Shown here: piece after piece, positions 1 through 10,146 of the stretch
Layout: every line of letters starts with the position of its first letter
Numbering within the stretch: the first letter of the stretch is position 1
Assembly: GCF_963678635.1 (NCBI RefSeq)
Contig: NW_026970633.1
Location: 1-33,352, forward strand
DNA from: Symsagittifera roscoffensis
Taxonomy: Eukaryota; Xenacoelomorpha; Acoela; Convolutidae
DNA length: 33,352 nt
Direction of reading: 5' to 3'
Made by a program: the position numbers and the translations under genes
The notes under the pieces: model-generated
Databases searched by the model: none
Told to the model about the DNA's origin: nothing
The model's input: the letters and a program-made list of their open reading frames with translations, nothing else

Positions 1-660
1 ATCGGCCTTTCATTCAAAATCACGTGATCGGCCTTGCATTCAAAGCATGCTCAACTAAACAGAATGTTGTTTCTAACACTGCTTCTGTCACCCGCCTTCT
101 GCCTAGTTTATCGTGGGAATGAACGTTTAACGCTAAGGACGAGGCTCTCCCAAGAGCCGCCATGATCTTGTGCACAGGGAGGGGTTAAACTTCCAGTTCG
201 TATCTTTATGTGCAAAGATGGTTGGAGCCATGTTGTTCCAAGTTTTTGATACATGTAAGAAGTTCCTTTTATGCAACGACAAAATTGATTCCCGTTAATC
301 CGACTATAGAACGCTTGATGCCCATCACACATGAGATCGTGTCTAGTTATGGCACAACCCCCGAGGTGTGCAGCCCTGGTGGTGAGGCACTTGAAAGAAA
401 ACCTCATCTTTTCTCAGTGCTCCTTCGAATCGGAACGTTAATATGGTCCGAAATAGTCCACGCCTGTGGATGAAAAAAAGTGTCGCTTATACATAAAGCG
501 TTCGAGAGGTAAATTTGCCATAATCGGTTTTACCGTGATTGCTTTCTGCTTTCGGCATGTGACGCAATGGTTTTTAGTAGATTTCAGCAGTCGACGCAAA
601 CCCAGTATAGCGTACTTTAGATTATTCATCGAGCGCATGTAGTCCAACACTTGAAAAAAT
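1..660 (-). pseudogene. BEL/Pao integrase remnant, cut by window edge
   Basis: 438-650 on the minus strand carries the integrase zinc-binding segment (HCVTCRKQKA) and runs into TGVDYFGPY, the first catalytic-aspartate block of Pao integrases. A stop and a frame change follow. 108-407 continues with FSFKCLTTRAAHL (the usual 'flFTCLtTRAvHl' strand) and ends in HGGSWESLVLSVKRSF, the block holding the catalytic glutamate. Below 108 the reading TEAVLETTFCLVEHALNARP follows, typical of the region after the DDE core. A 26-bp near-tandem duplication at 1-45 interrupts this last part. The second catalytic aspartate block is not clear. Confidence 0.8.
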
Positions 661-1124
661 GCTCTAGGTCGACGTTCTGAGCCAAAAAAATCGAACTATT
701 GTAAGCCGCGCTTCAATCAAAATAGGGTGTTTAGTATCAAACGTGGTAAAAACTTAGCAACCGGTGGACCAAAGGTTACCAGTCGGACCCAAGAACGGGA
801 AGTACGAGGCAATCTTGCTATTTCTTTTGTTGGGTTTACCAGAGGTGAGTAATTTCATTTCGACGGGTATTTAGTTGGTTTGCGCAAGAAGTATAAGCTT
901 CTTCTCGTATTATATATCTCAAGATGATAAGTGAAATTAATTCTGGTACCGCAAAATTGTGCATATAACGGCAACAGCCCTAACTTAAACGCAACAGTTC
1001 AATTTTAAATTGTATCAGAACTGAACTCTTTGCAGTCAAATCCATGGTCTGGAGGTTTGATTGACGCAACATCGGTGAGGAAGGTGGACGATATCTCCAA
1101 ACAATTATCGACATCTTGATTGGC

Positions 1125-1365
1125 TGTAAACGCCAATCTTTAGTCCTAATACTGCTCGGCCCATTAACCCAGCTGCTATCCTTGAGGGCTTCCGCAGAAA
1201 TCCCCCGTGTACCTGTATCAGCTAGATTATCGCCGCTTAGGACATAGTGCCACTCGTCAATGTTGGTAATTTCGAATAATTCTCCGAAGCCTTTTCCGAC
1301 GAAGACAGGTAACTTATCATTGGGTGCAGTACGGTGGTGCTATCTGTCCACATAAAGGTATTGTT
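1125..1365 (-). pseudogene. BEL/Pao RNase H remnant
   Basis: On the minus strand 1335-1362 reads FMWTDSTTVL, the RNase H motif with its catalytic aspartate. After one frame change the reading continues LPVFVGKGFGELFEI, IDEWHYVLSGDNLADTGTRG and LKDSSWVNGP down to about 1130. These match the block 'W.hv.t..NpADa.tRG' and 'W..GP' found between RNase H and integrase in BEL/Pao. A single frameshift separates the two parts. Confidence 0.8.
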
Positions 1366-1689
1366 TAATTTAACTGTAATTGCCTTCACAGTTTCGATTT
1401 CCAAACTTGTAGCAAGTTAAGCAGCTTGAAGTTCTTATTTGGATATTGACAACGCTTTCATTGGCGCAACACGGCTATACTAAAGACAAAAGAGAGTTCA
1501 GTTTTGTGCGAGTTTATGAGTCGCGCACGCAAAAACGACGGCGCCAAAAACATCCTGATAGCTATTACCGAAAATGTGAAGCTCGATATGGTCCACTGAT
1601 TCTGTGAAGTAACTGCGGGGGAGTGTAAGTTTACCTAACAAAGAAAGGCCGGTGTGCCACTCATGAAAATTTTTTCCTTACATCGTCAT

Positions 1690-2876
1690 CCCATTTTTGG
1701 CCCTTGTTTCGCCAAATGTTTTTGAGTAAAAAATGAACAATTTCTGTGTACAGTGCTATTAACCCAATAGGGTCGAATACCGAAGAAACAAACCTCAAAA
1801 CGGTTCATTGAGTTATCGCCTTATCGAGAGGGCAATCAACACCTCGGCTCACAGCCAATGTGTCCCTTAAATGATTTTTTTTGGACGTAAGACATGCGAC
1901 ATGCTTCCTTCAGCATTACATTTTTCCTTAACCGATGAAGGCGTCTCATTGACTTCGGGGTTCATTGCAACGGTTATTTCTTCAATCTTACTGACAAAAT
2001 TAACCAAAACAAAACCACCAAGCTTAAGCACTGTGTCTAAGTCCCGACTCGTTTTAACTGCCTGCTCTAGGTGTCCGAACGAATCCGAGTAGTCGTCCAT
2101 TCAAATCTTTTCGGAAACCACTGATGCTGCTTCGGGATATATGGACATGTTATCATTTTATATTTCTTTAAAGAGTAATTTGCGCATAATGGCTAGTCAC
2201 GGGCGCCGAATATATGGCGAGTGTACTGATGGAACGTCACATCCGATGTCGGATCCTCTCACCAGTAAAAACCAAGCGAAGAGTGCTCTTGATCACGGAG
2301 ACCTACCTGGAGAATATACCCTCTATAACCACGGAGACGGCGTACTTATGCTGTCAGAAGCGCAATAATACCAATAGCAGATTTTGGTGTATGTCTAGAC
2401 CTACCATTAGGTATTGATTCAAGAGTGTGCCATGGAAGTTAGCAGTCCCGCTAAGGACTCGGCGCATTTATCTGGCTTATTCGGTTTTATAACTAGGTGG
2501 TGCGGAGGATACCACTCGCGATCGGTTACAAACGTGGATCATGAGGCTCGACGGATACTAAAAGACCTTTCTTGATGTCTTCCCTTTTTGTATCTGCATA
2601 TATTTCGCGCAGCTCTAGATCGTTACTTAACCTTCGCTCCAATATCTAAGTTGAGCAAACTATGAAAAATAATTATTAGGTAGGCTGGCCTTGTTATCAG
2701 CCCAAAGCATAGGCACTATGTATCTTTCACCATCATGGAATTGTTCAGAATTTAGAATGGATAAAGCGCGTTTAACCGCCTCAGAACGGGTATTGAGTTG
2801 TAAAGGCGTCATTAGGTTCCAATTCATAACCAGGCTCTATCTGGTCAGCTAACGAAAAATCTTCAACAACACACTT
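1690..2876 (-). pseudogene. BEL/Pao reverse transcriptase remnant
   Basis: The N-terminal part is visible on the minus strand near 2690-2795 as RSEAVKRALSILNSEQF followed by ERYIVPMLW, the typical 'ERY.v.LlW' lead-in to Pao RT. The palm region is open at 1867-2100, starting MDDYSDSFGHLEQAVK; MDD is the catalytic motif, normally YxDD, and both aspartates are present. The connection region follows at about 1745-1810 with SVFDPIGLIALYTEIVHF, which corresponds to the 'fDPlGl..P' segment of BEL pol. Reading needs at least two frame changes and there are in-frame stops. The stretch 2110-2690 gives only scattered similarity. Confidence 0.75.
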
Positions 2877-3423
2877 AAAGCACGAATAAGTTTATTTCAA
2901 TCTTTTGAAATACATAACCGCCGATCGCGGTACCTTTTTTGAATTTTATTCCCAAATTTTCCGTAAAAAACGCTCAATTTTTTAATGGGGTAGCCAAACA
3001 CAAAAATTGCAAAACCAAAACGGCATGTAGAATTGACTGTGAATTGATATTTTTCACCTATTTTGTTTTGTTCGTTTTTATGTGCCAAACTATGTCTGAG
3101 TTTATGTGTAAAATAGTATAATTGAGCAAAATTAATATACCATTTCAACTTTAAAAAAGCGAAAAATTCAAATCTTTTATTATAAACACGAAAAACCCGA
3201 AAGAAATGTTCAACTTGAACAATTCTGCGGTTGTACCTCGCCCCAACTATTCATTCTGCAACCTCTCTATTTTGTTAACAATCACCATGTTTCCAATATT
3301 TTTGTGTAATCTAAACAGAGTGGTATAAAAACAAAAAATTTGAATCAAAATTCGATCAATAAACCGACAAAGAATAGCGACACAAGTTATCGAAACTAGA
3401 AATTGTATGAAAAAGTTAAACGC

Positions 3424-3540
3424 CGTAATGGGTATTGTCAACAAATCAAGTTGTGTAATGTCCTTTCGCGATAATAGCTGTAAACATCATGCCAAATTAT
3501 AACTTAAACAAAACTGAAGCAATCTTTGGAGCGATCCAGA
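3424..3540 (+). repeat. Diverged direct repeat a, copy 1
   Basis: Shares the phrase GGGTATTGTCAACAAATCAA and the following 'GCGA.AA.AGCTGTAAAC' and 'GGAG.GA.CCAG' blocks with the copy at 4043-4160. The copies are in the same orientation and clearly diverged. Nothing coding is seen in it. Confidence 0.6.
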
Positions 3541-4042
3541 AGCTAAGAAAATTTTTCTTTTTGTTTAAATTTTTTATCTGAATATCTGCGCAAGAATAAA
3601 GAACATACTATTTATCAATTTTGAGCTATGTTTTTGTTCTGTTGATGAAAAGAAACTGATTTTAGTCACAATACGTTTTTGAAACTTCTATTACTCAAAA
3701 CATGCGTCAATCCGGGGTTTCGAAAAATTGAGAGTTTTGTATTAAAAAGATTATCTTGACAATCAAGCTGAACTTTGGAAATTAATATTCTTCACATTTA
3801 ACGTTTTTCAATTTTTCATTAATTGCAATAAGTTGCAGTTCAAAAATATTGACTTACTTTTATTTTTTTAGGGCGGTATAATTTCAACTCGAGTTTACGG
3901 GCCAAACCAAATTGACGTTTTTTTCATCCCAATTTCTTCCTGTTCAGGCATTTTGTAACAATTTTGAAAATTATATAGAACGCTTGCGACTCATTTTGTC
4001 ATCCATCGCGGATTTTAGTAGAAAAAGTTTCTCTTGTCAACA

Positions 4043-4160
4043 TGGGTATTGTCAACAAATCAAGCTATGTTACGTCTTTTTGCGACAACAGCTATAAACA
4101 AATTGCGAAAGTATAGTTTAAACCAAGTTGAAGACAAATTTTGGAGAGAGCCAGGATTGG
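4043..4160 (+). repeat. Diverged direct repeat a, copy 2
   Basis: Second copy of the repeat at 3424-3540, beginning with the same GGGTATTGTCAACAAATCAA block and keeping the same order of conserved words. Confidence 0.6.
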
Positions 4161-4394
4161 GTCTTTTTTATTAAATTGATGAACTTTTTTATTACCTTTT
4201 CTTACCTTTTCATTAGACTTCACAATTATCTTTTTTATTTTGTCCTAATTGCAATAAATTGCAGTTTAAAATACAGATTTCGTCTTATTTTTTAGGGCAG
4301 TTAAATTCAATTCAAGATTACGGGCCAAGCCATACTTTTTATCTCAATTTGTAACATTTTAAACAATTATATAGAAAGTTTTGGCTTCTAGAAC

Positions 4395-4675
4395 GCGTCG
4401 GCTAATTCCCGGTAAAAGCAAGCGGACAATAGCATAAAAATACGTTCCAAGACGTGTAAAGTAAATAGATCACTCGCGGTTGGTCATTTTGGTTTAGTTT
4501 GCTTTTCACAGTTCATTTTTTTCGTCTACTAGTTTTTGGATATGTCCTTCATAATCGGCGTTAGTTTTCGGACAAGATAATTGCTGATTTTTTTTTCATT
4601 ATTTATTTTTATTACTATTTATATGTTGTAAGTGGGGTACAAATGTTTTGTAGAGTTTTCACTATTGTAAATACA
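4395..4675 (+). repeat. Dispersed direct repeat c, copy 1 (about 280 bp)
   Basis: Matches 5915-6195 in the same orientation over about 280 bp. Shared words include CGGCTAATTCCC, CATAAAAATACGTTCCAAGAC, CGTCTACTAGTTTTTGGATA and GGGGTACAA, in the same order. No coding content. It is probably an interspersed element of unknown class. Confidence 0.75.
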
Positions 4676-5384
4676 GATTTCGTCTTATATGTTTAGGACA
4701 GTATAAATTCAATTCAAAAGTACGGGCCAAACCTTATTTTTTATCCCAATTTCTTGCTGTTCACGCATTTCGAAACAACTTTAACACTTATATAGAACAT
4801 TTAATAGTACAAATTTTGTTATCCATTGTGGATTTTAGTTTTAAAAATTGATCTTTTTAGATCAGTAGCTAAAAACAAAAAGTCGACAAAAACTGACATT
4901 TTTGAAAACGTTTTTCATTTTTTGTTTTGATTGTTTTTCTGCATCGAACTGAGGTTGATAGCTAAAAACACAATTAAAACTGTATAATTTAGCTGTAAGA
5001 TGGACATTTTCAACAGTGTATGATGTAGAAAAAAAATATTTTCAGTTGTTATAAAAGACAAACAACCTGAAAAATTTGAACAGTTTGAGCGAATATCAGG
5101 TGTTACCTCGTCTCAATTAACTTTTCTGTTTTCTGATTTGTATACTTGGCTAATGGTTAACAGTTTTAGGACAGTTTATTACCTAAAGTACACCAGAGTG
5201 TTAGGAAAACAAGAAACTGTTGAAGCAAAAAACGCACAATTCTTCCGTTAGGGTTAAAGTTAAGTTAAGGTGAGTTACCCTAATTCATTTCAGGTAAATT
5301 TTACCTCCATTTTTTTTTTACCCTAACTCAATTTGTATTATTCAATCTTATTATTTTTTTGGCGTAATCGAAATACAGAGAGCT

Positions 5385-5770
5385 TGGGCTGAGTCGGTCG
5401 AAACATATCGAGCAAGTATTTCGGTCGCTCACAGTCGCAACATACCTATTTTAAGTCGCAATGGTCACAAAATACCTTATTAGGGTCGCGCAAAGTTGCA
5501 ACACACCTTATGGGTCGCAAACGGTCGCAAAATATCTTCCTTTGTTCGCGCAAAGTCGCATAGAATTTCTTGGGTCGCGCAAAATTGCAACATACCCATT
5601 TTGAGTCGCAACATACCCATTTTGAGTCGCAATGGTTGCAACATAAGTCCCCGACCTCAACCCGGGAATCAAAAAATGCTTGATCAAGTCGGTCAAAACA
5701 TTACCAAATTGGGTCGAATTGGTCAAAACATAGCCACTTTTGGTGTGGTTGATTGAAACAAAAGTGCAAC
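5385..5770. repeat. GTCGC-rich imperfect tandem array
   Basis: Imperfect repeats built on 'GTCGCAACATACC.ATTTTGA' and 'GGTCGCGCAAAGT'. One 22-bp unit is perfectly doubled near 5585-5630. It ends with GACCTCAACCCGGGAA at about 5652-5667, nearly the same closing sequence as the arrays at 15095-15520 and 16770-17195. I therefore treat all three as one repeat family. Both strands give open frames of about 90 codons here, as expected from a short-period repeat rather than a gene. Confidence 0.7.
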
Positions 5771-5914
5771 ATTTCAACACTGGCTATACGAATCTATGAT
5801 GCTCAAATTGGTGGCATTTTCTATTTTATTTTGCGGGTGCCCAGGCTGAGGTTTTTGACACAAGATTTTTTAGAAACAGTCAAATGATGTCCGTTTTGCT
5901 GTAGTCAGGAGGCT

Positions 5915-6195
5915 TCGGCTAATTCCCAGTAAGAGCGAAAAGCGGGTAATACCATAAAAATACGTTCCAAGACTTGTAAAGTAAATATATCAACTCGCGA
6001 TCGGCCCTTTTGAGTTAATTTGTTTTTCACAGTTCACTTTTGTTCGTCTACTAGTTTTTGGATATGTCCTTCATAATCGGCGTTAGTTTTGGGACAAATT
6101 AATTGCTAATTATTTTTTTTTCTTTTTTTATTTTTAATACTATTTGTATCTTGTTAGTGGGGTACAATTGTTTTGTAAAGCTTTCGCTATTGTAT
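5915..6195 (+). repeat. Dispersed direct repeat c, copy 2 (about 280 bp)
   Basis: Second copy of the element at 4395-4675, lying 1.5 kb downstream and just after the GTCGC array. The block around CTACTAGTTTTTGGATATGT is essentially unchanged. Confidence 0.75.
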
Positions 6196-7840
6196 CCGTA
6201 ATTTCAAAGTGTTGTTTTGTTTAGCTTTTTCAAATTTTGCTTTGTTTTTGGTCTGAAACTTTATTGATTTATTTATGGCCTCTTCTTCTGTTTTCACGTT
6301 CATAGCATATCCTGCTTCAAATTTTTGTGCATGAGGGGATATAAAGTGTAATATTGAATAAATATTGAAAAATTTACCAAAATTTGAAACTGTAACTTTT
6401 GGTAAATTTTTTAGAAATTAGCTGATTATTTGCTTTCATTTTATGTATAAAATCAGTTTGAATTTGAAATAAATGTTGCCTCAGAATATAATCTTTGACA
6501 TTGGGAGTTTTAGAAAGAAGTTTATCTGGCATGTACTGTTCTTAAGGTGAAGATTCATTGCAAAATATATGGCGCTGAATAAACAACCCGGGTTGACCTC
6601 CATACACCGAAAATGATCACATCATATAATTCCATACTACAAAAATCTTTATCATACAAATCCATACATCAAGTGTATGGAAAAACTGCTTGTCATACAA
6701 TTTTCATACATTTTCGAAAAACATTAGAAAAAAAATTTAAACCATTTCTGCGGCTCAATTTTAAAAATTTGCCCCCAATTGTTTTTTCAACCGCAAATTG
6801 AAGTTTGTATGCAAGCAAACATTTTTCGAAAAAAATTTTTTGTATGCATAACGTAGTCCTGGATACGATGATATTGGCTTTTTCTCTTTTCACTTAAACT
6901 TTTTTCAAAAACGCTGAAAATTTCTGTTTCTTTTGTATGACGAGTTTACGTATGCCTGATCAATGTCTGATAATTTGAAAGTTCAAAAATTTAAAATAAT
7001 CATCACTGAAAAATTTTGCCAAAAATTAAAATTTTGTTACTTTTGTTATATCAATTGTGAAAGACTTCTGGAATACAATTCAGGTCGTTGTAAATGTATT
7101 ATTGTCCAGCTTCGGTGCTTTGAGTAACCAAGGTCATCGTCACTTGTGTTCGGTTGCAAACACAACCGAAAAGTTTTTCAGAGAATAATTTTAGAAACAA
7201 AGAACAGCTTTTTGGTTTATGGAGAAAACATCTTTTATACAATTTGAAACGATTTCAAGGTACATAGATTTGGTTTATAGAATAATCAATGAATACCTCT
7301 TTATTTTGGAAAAGATCAGCTCCAAACGGTTATTCGTCTCAAAAACTTCTGATTTGTGTGACTGGCGGTTTGCTCATCTTTTGGATCCGTGTCCAGCTTA
7401 ACTTTTCCTCAGTCTAAGGAAAGCTTTTGTGGAGACTCAAAAATGCGGAATGGAAAAAAATGGCTAAAACCTGCGCGAGTTTTCTTTTATGTTACTTTAG
7501 CCTGAGGGTATTGAAAATTCCTCTTTTTCCCTCCCATTTGCCGAGATGCAGTTATGCTAATGCAAAAATGCTCTTTTTCAACCTTTTTTTCTTAAGCCAA
7601 TATAGAAAACTGAATGGATAAGTGAAAAGGAGAATGATATTTCTTTAAAAAACGGATAACTAACTTTTCGACCTATATTGGGTATCCAAACTAAAATAAA
7701 GCCATTGTGATTTTACGTTTTACCATCTGAAATTTCGAATTTCTCATCTTTTATATCCTGACGCAACATGTGTTAAACCAGAATATCAATGTTTTAGATA
7801 CATTTATGTCTTCCTATAATATTGTGTCTTTTTTTTTCAG
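6196..7840. other. AT-rich stretch without recognised genes
   Basis: Nothing identifiable as coding. A small inverted repeat (AAATTTACCAAAA at about 6369-6382 against TTTTGGTAAATTTT at about 6397-6410) could form a hairpin. A plausible acceptor lies at 7402-7412 followed by about 30 open codons, but I see no donor or homology to support an exon. Confidence 0.5.
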
Positions 7841-7884
7841 TAAACGTAAATTGACAAAACTTGTCTGGTGTATGGATCAAAACA

Positions 7885-8199
7885 ATGTTTAGTTTTTTGC
7901 TCATGAGTTCTTTTCTGCTTTTGAAACACTCCCCTATGTCTTCTGCAGTTCCACGCCTGTTCTCTCATGAGTCAGAGATGGACAGACTCACTTATAGCAT
8001 GATTCATAGGGTCAACAAATCAGACCACTCTCCTTCCATCCCCAAACACCACTTCTCCCAAGACAGCTTCTCCACCAGGACCCACACATTTGGAGACGGC
8101 TTCAGTCGGAGAAAGAAGTTGACCCGAATAAGGAAGGACAGCCAGACTAGAGTGAAAACGGAAAATATCCAGGAGGCATATTCCAACCACTCTCAGCAG
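7885..8199 (+). CDS. PLAT gene exon 1 (candidate start)
   Basis: Open frame from ATG at 7885 to the donor CAG|GTAAAA at 8199/8200, phase 0. It begins MFSFLLMSSFLLLKHSP, which looks like a signal peptide. However, that stretch lies over a pyrimidine-rich tract ending in TCTTCTGCAG at 7948, itself an excellent splice acceptor. The real exon may therefore start at 7949 in phase 1, with the 'signal peptide' being translated intron. A second good acceptor (T-run plus CAG) ends at 7840, and an in-frame TGA at 7852 means that if it is used, translation starts at 7885. From 7949 the base composition becomes clearly less AT-rich. The residues are basic and serine-rich (for example SRRKKLTRIRKDSQTR), with no known domain. 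Confidence 0.5.
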
Positions 8200-9084
8200 G
8201 TAAAATTTCTAGAAAAAAGGCTCCATCCCTACAACCCACGTCAAGTTTTCCGCTTTCAGTTTCGCACCGTCCCATTACAAGCCATATTTTTTCCGACATT
8301 CCTCAAAAAACACATTTATAGTTTTTGACTAAAAAAATTCGTTTGTGTTCAGTTCGACTGCCCAATTTTTACAATCGACGGTTGATAATTCTTCCACTGG
8401 AAAAAAAATCCTTTTCCACTCTGCAATAGCTTTATGGCTTTTCGTTAGCCAGAAACAAACAGACGCGTTATTGAAGATACGCTCTCTAAAACAGACGCTC
8501 TCCGACAATTATGTTGAGATAATGCAGTTCAGACATACTCTTCGGCGAAAGTGTGTAATAATTAGAAAAACAGCTATTATTATTACAGGCTCTAGTTTCA
8601 AAAACTCTAGAGGGTTACAAAAAAGTAGATGGAAATTTTTGATAATCTCTGTGAAAGTCAGCTCCCAGAGAATCTCGTAAAGCTGCCACCTTCAACCATT
8701 CTTGTTTCTGAATCAAAACTTATCGTTTTTTACCTTTGATAAATAACTCATAACGGTAGCCATAAACCTTGATCTCTTCTCAGTTTATTTCGATTGATAA
8801 TTTTCTGATGGATTTATAAAATTATAAAGCTTAGAATGTGGTGTAAAAGTTTCTATCAAAAAAGAAAGTAAAAATCCTTAGATACTCATCGGTTAGTCAG
8901 TAGAAAATGATTACTCTGTGTCAAAGTCCTGATTGTTTTAACCAAGAAAACCTTCTCGTAAAAACATTGACCCGAATTGGCAAAAACGTGGCTTGTTACT
9001 TTCACAATTACCGAGTGATATATTTTTATAACCAATTAGTGATGTTCTAAAGACAGATTTTTTCTTAAAATCTTTTGATTTCAG
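8200..9084 (+). other. PLAT gene intron 1
   Basis: Intron between donor GTAAAA at 8200 and acceptor TTTTGATTTCAG ending at 9084. It is AT-rich; the 111-codon open frame within it has no homology that I recognise. Confidence 0.45.
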
Positions 9085-9406
9085 GTTGTTGGCAGTGACT
9101 GCGAAAGAGCAACAGGGCAAGAAAAAGAGAAATGCAGAAAAAGTAACAAAAACACTCACCGTATTAAAACTAAGTTGGGACATAGCGACGAAACAAAGGT
9201 GGGAGTGGAAGCTGGTAGAGGTGAGTTGAAAGCGACAGTTGGCTATGAAGATAATCATAAGAAGAAAACCATCCTGAACAAACTGAGTAATGTGGAAATG
9301 GACGAGAAACGAGAAGGAAAAGGGAGCGATGGCATCAAATCAGATGTGAAAACCAGCAGGACACAAATAACAACCACCGAGACTGCACCAAAAAATCCAC
9401 GGAAAA
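9085..9406 (+). CDS. PLAT gene exon 2 (lysine-rich linker)
   Basis: Open for its whole 322 bases in the frame set by exon 1. It is preceded by a pyrimidine-rich acceptor (TTTTGATTTCAG) and ends at donor AAAA|GTATAT in phase 1. It codes about 107 residues, strongly charged and rich in Lys, Glu, Thr and Gly (for example GQEKEKCRKSNKNTHRIK and NVEMDEKREGKGSDG). No domain is visible; it is probably a disordered linker. The phase 1 end matches the phase 1 start of the PLAT exon at 17711. Composition and the absence of stops set it apart from the AT-rich flanks. Confidence 0.55.
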
Positions 9407-9480
9407 GTATATTTTTTAAAACCCATAATATCCTTCACTTTTATGTTATTTTAACAATGTTTTGAATGATTTGATTTTTA

Positions 9481-9702
9481 CCCGAGTCGAGATTTTTCAC
9501 CTAATTTGAAGCAAGATTTGAGCGGTTTGGGCGGTTTTTTTAGACAATTACGCTCAAAATCTTGCTTCAAAATGAGCGGTTTGAGCGGTTTTTGAACGGT
9601 TTATCTAAAAAAACCGCTCAAAAACCGCGCAAGATTTGAACGGTTTTGAGCGGTTTATCTAAAAAAACCGCTCAAAAACCGCTCAAGATTTAATAATTAA
9701 AT
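9481..9702. repeat. GAGCGG palindromic repeat, copy 0
   Basis: Starts with CCCGAGTCGAGATTTTTCAC, then GAAGCAAGATTTGAGCGG, and continues as alternating GAGCGGTTTTT and AAAAACCGCTC blocks that can fold back on each other. It runs directly into the antisense tRNA-Arg-like sequence at 9705-9777. The same arrangement occurs at 14680 and 16325. A full palindromic version with both ends stands at 25335-25728, which marks this as a MITE-like or foldback family. Confidence 0.8.
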
Positions 9703-9704
9703 GT

Positions 9705-9777
9705 CGACCACAGAGGGATTCGAACTCACAATCTTCTGATTCGAAGTCAGACGCCTTATCCGTTAGGCTATGGGGAC
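9705..9777 (-). tRNA. tRNA-Arg(UCG)-like sequence, probably pseudogene
   Basis: The minus strand folds as a tRNA of 73 nt without CCA. The anticodon stem TCTGA/TCAGA is perfect with loop CTTCGAA, giving anticodon TCG (arginine) at 9742-9744. The D arm is GCC..GGC with TAACGGATAA. The A box resembles TAGCCTAACGG and the B box AGTTCGAATCC. Defects: two mismatches in the acceptor stem (5' GTCCCCA against 3' TGTGGTC) and two in the T stem (GTGAG against CCCTC). That makes a functional gene doubtful. It sits antisense inside intron 2, joined to the GAGCGG repeat, and reads as part of that repeat unit. Confidence 0.65.
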
Positions 9778-9820
9778 TTATTCTGCATTTGTACGCTGCC
9801 GTTATAGTCCGTTGTATAAT

Positions 9821-9859
9821 ATTCGCTGTATTTGTTCTACTGAATATAATACAGCGAAT
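9821..9859. repeat. 12-bp perfect inverted repeat
   Basis: ATTCGCTGTATT at 9821-9832 is repeated in reverse complement as AATACAGCGAAT at 9848-9859, with a 15-nt loop. It may be a hairpin. It lies between the tRNA-like sequence and the retrotransposon gag. Confidence 0.7.
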
Positions 9860-9948
9860 CGTACTGGTGATTCCCATAATCGTGGTGAGCACTGGTGATA
9901 AAAATATATCGCTACAAGGTATAAAACCATAAATCCAATGAAAGGAGG

Positions 9949-10146
9949 GCTCTTTTTCCTTTTCCCCCCCACCAGCGAAATTTTATTAGTTAAATTTGGT
10001 TCACATGATCGGATTGTTACAAAAATTGGTATGCGGACTAATTAGGCTATGACAAACATATTTGGTCTCCATACTTAACCTTGTAAACCTCCTCGTTACA
10101 ACATAAAATTCGTGTATATGTGAGGTGGGGGGGAAAAGGAAAAAGC
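9949..10146. repeat. Inverted repeat spanning the gag start
   Basis: GCTCTTTTTCCTTTTCCCCC ending at 9970 pairs with CCCCCTTTTCC-complementary sequence at 10127-10146 (GGGGGGGAAAAGGAAAAAGC). One 2-base difference separates the 20- to 22-bp arms, which are about 156 bp apart. The right arm is the start of the recognisable gag reading, so the left arm is an inverted copy of gag's first bases. Confidence 0.6.

Larger units (their letters stand above)
1..2880 (-). mobile_element. BEL/Pao retrotransposon, pol fragment (decayed)
   Basis: Minus-strand remnant of a BEL/Pao LTR retrotransposon, reading from about 2876 down to the window edge: start of reverse transcriptase, RT palm with a MDD motif, RNase H, H2C2 zinc finger and integrase core. 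The domain order RT-RH-IN is that of the family. Frames change several times and stops interrupt them, so it is not coding as it stands. No LTR or gag is seen on this copy. Its upstream end (motif CVVED-SLADQI, about 2833-2876) matches the downstream end of the gag-protease fragment at 23841-23890, so both come from one family. Upstream of 2880 the sequence changes to unrelated AT-rich DNA. Confidence 0.85.
3868..4805 (+). repeat. Three-copy degenerate repeat b, spacing about 400 bp
   Basis: The words 'TTAGGGC(A/G)GT', 'TACGGGCCAA(A/G)CC', 'ATC(C/T)CAATTT' and 'TTATATAGAA' recur in the same order at about 3868-3985, 4290-4378 and 4693-4800. The spacing is about 423 and 403 bp, which suggests an old tandem array with a unit near 400 bp. 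Confidence 0.55.
2881..5384. other. AT-rich non-coding stretch with degenerate repeats
   Basis: No gene is supported here. Open frames are short, AT-rich and without recognisable motifs. The stretch is built partly of old, diverged repeats, listed separately. It may be 5' flank or an early intron of the PLAT gene starting near 7885. Confidence 0.6.

Noticed and set aside
8345-8680. 111-codon frame in intron 1
   Set aside because: No homology, AT-rich, out of phase with the exon 1 to exon 2 junction.
9683-9892. Minus-strand frame containing TDKASDFESEDCEFESL
   Set aside because: It is a translation of the tRNA-Arg-like sequence, a common false protein.
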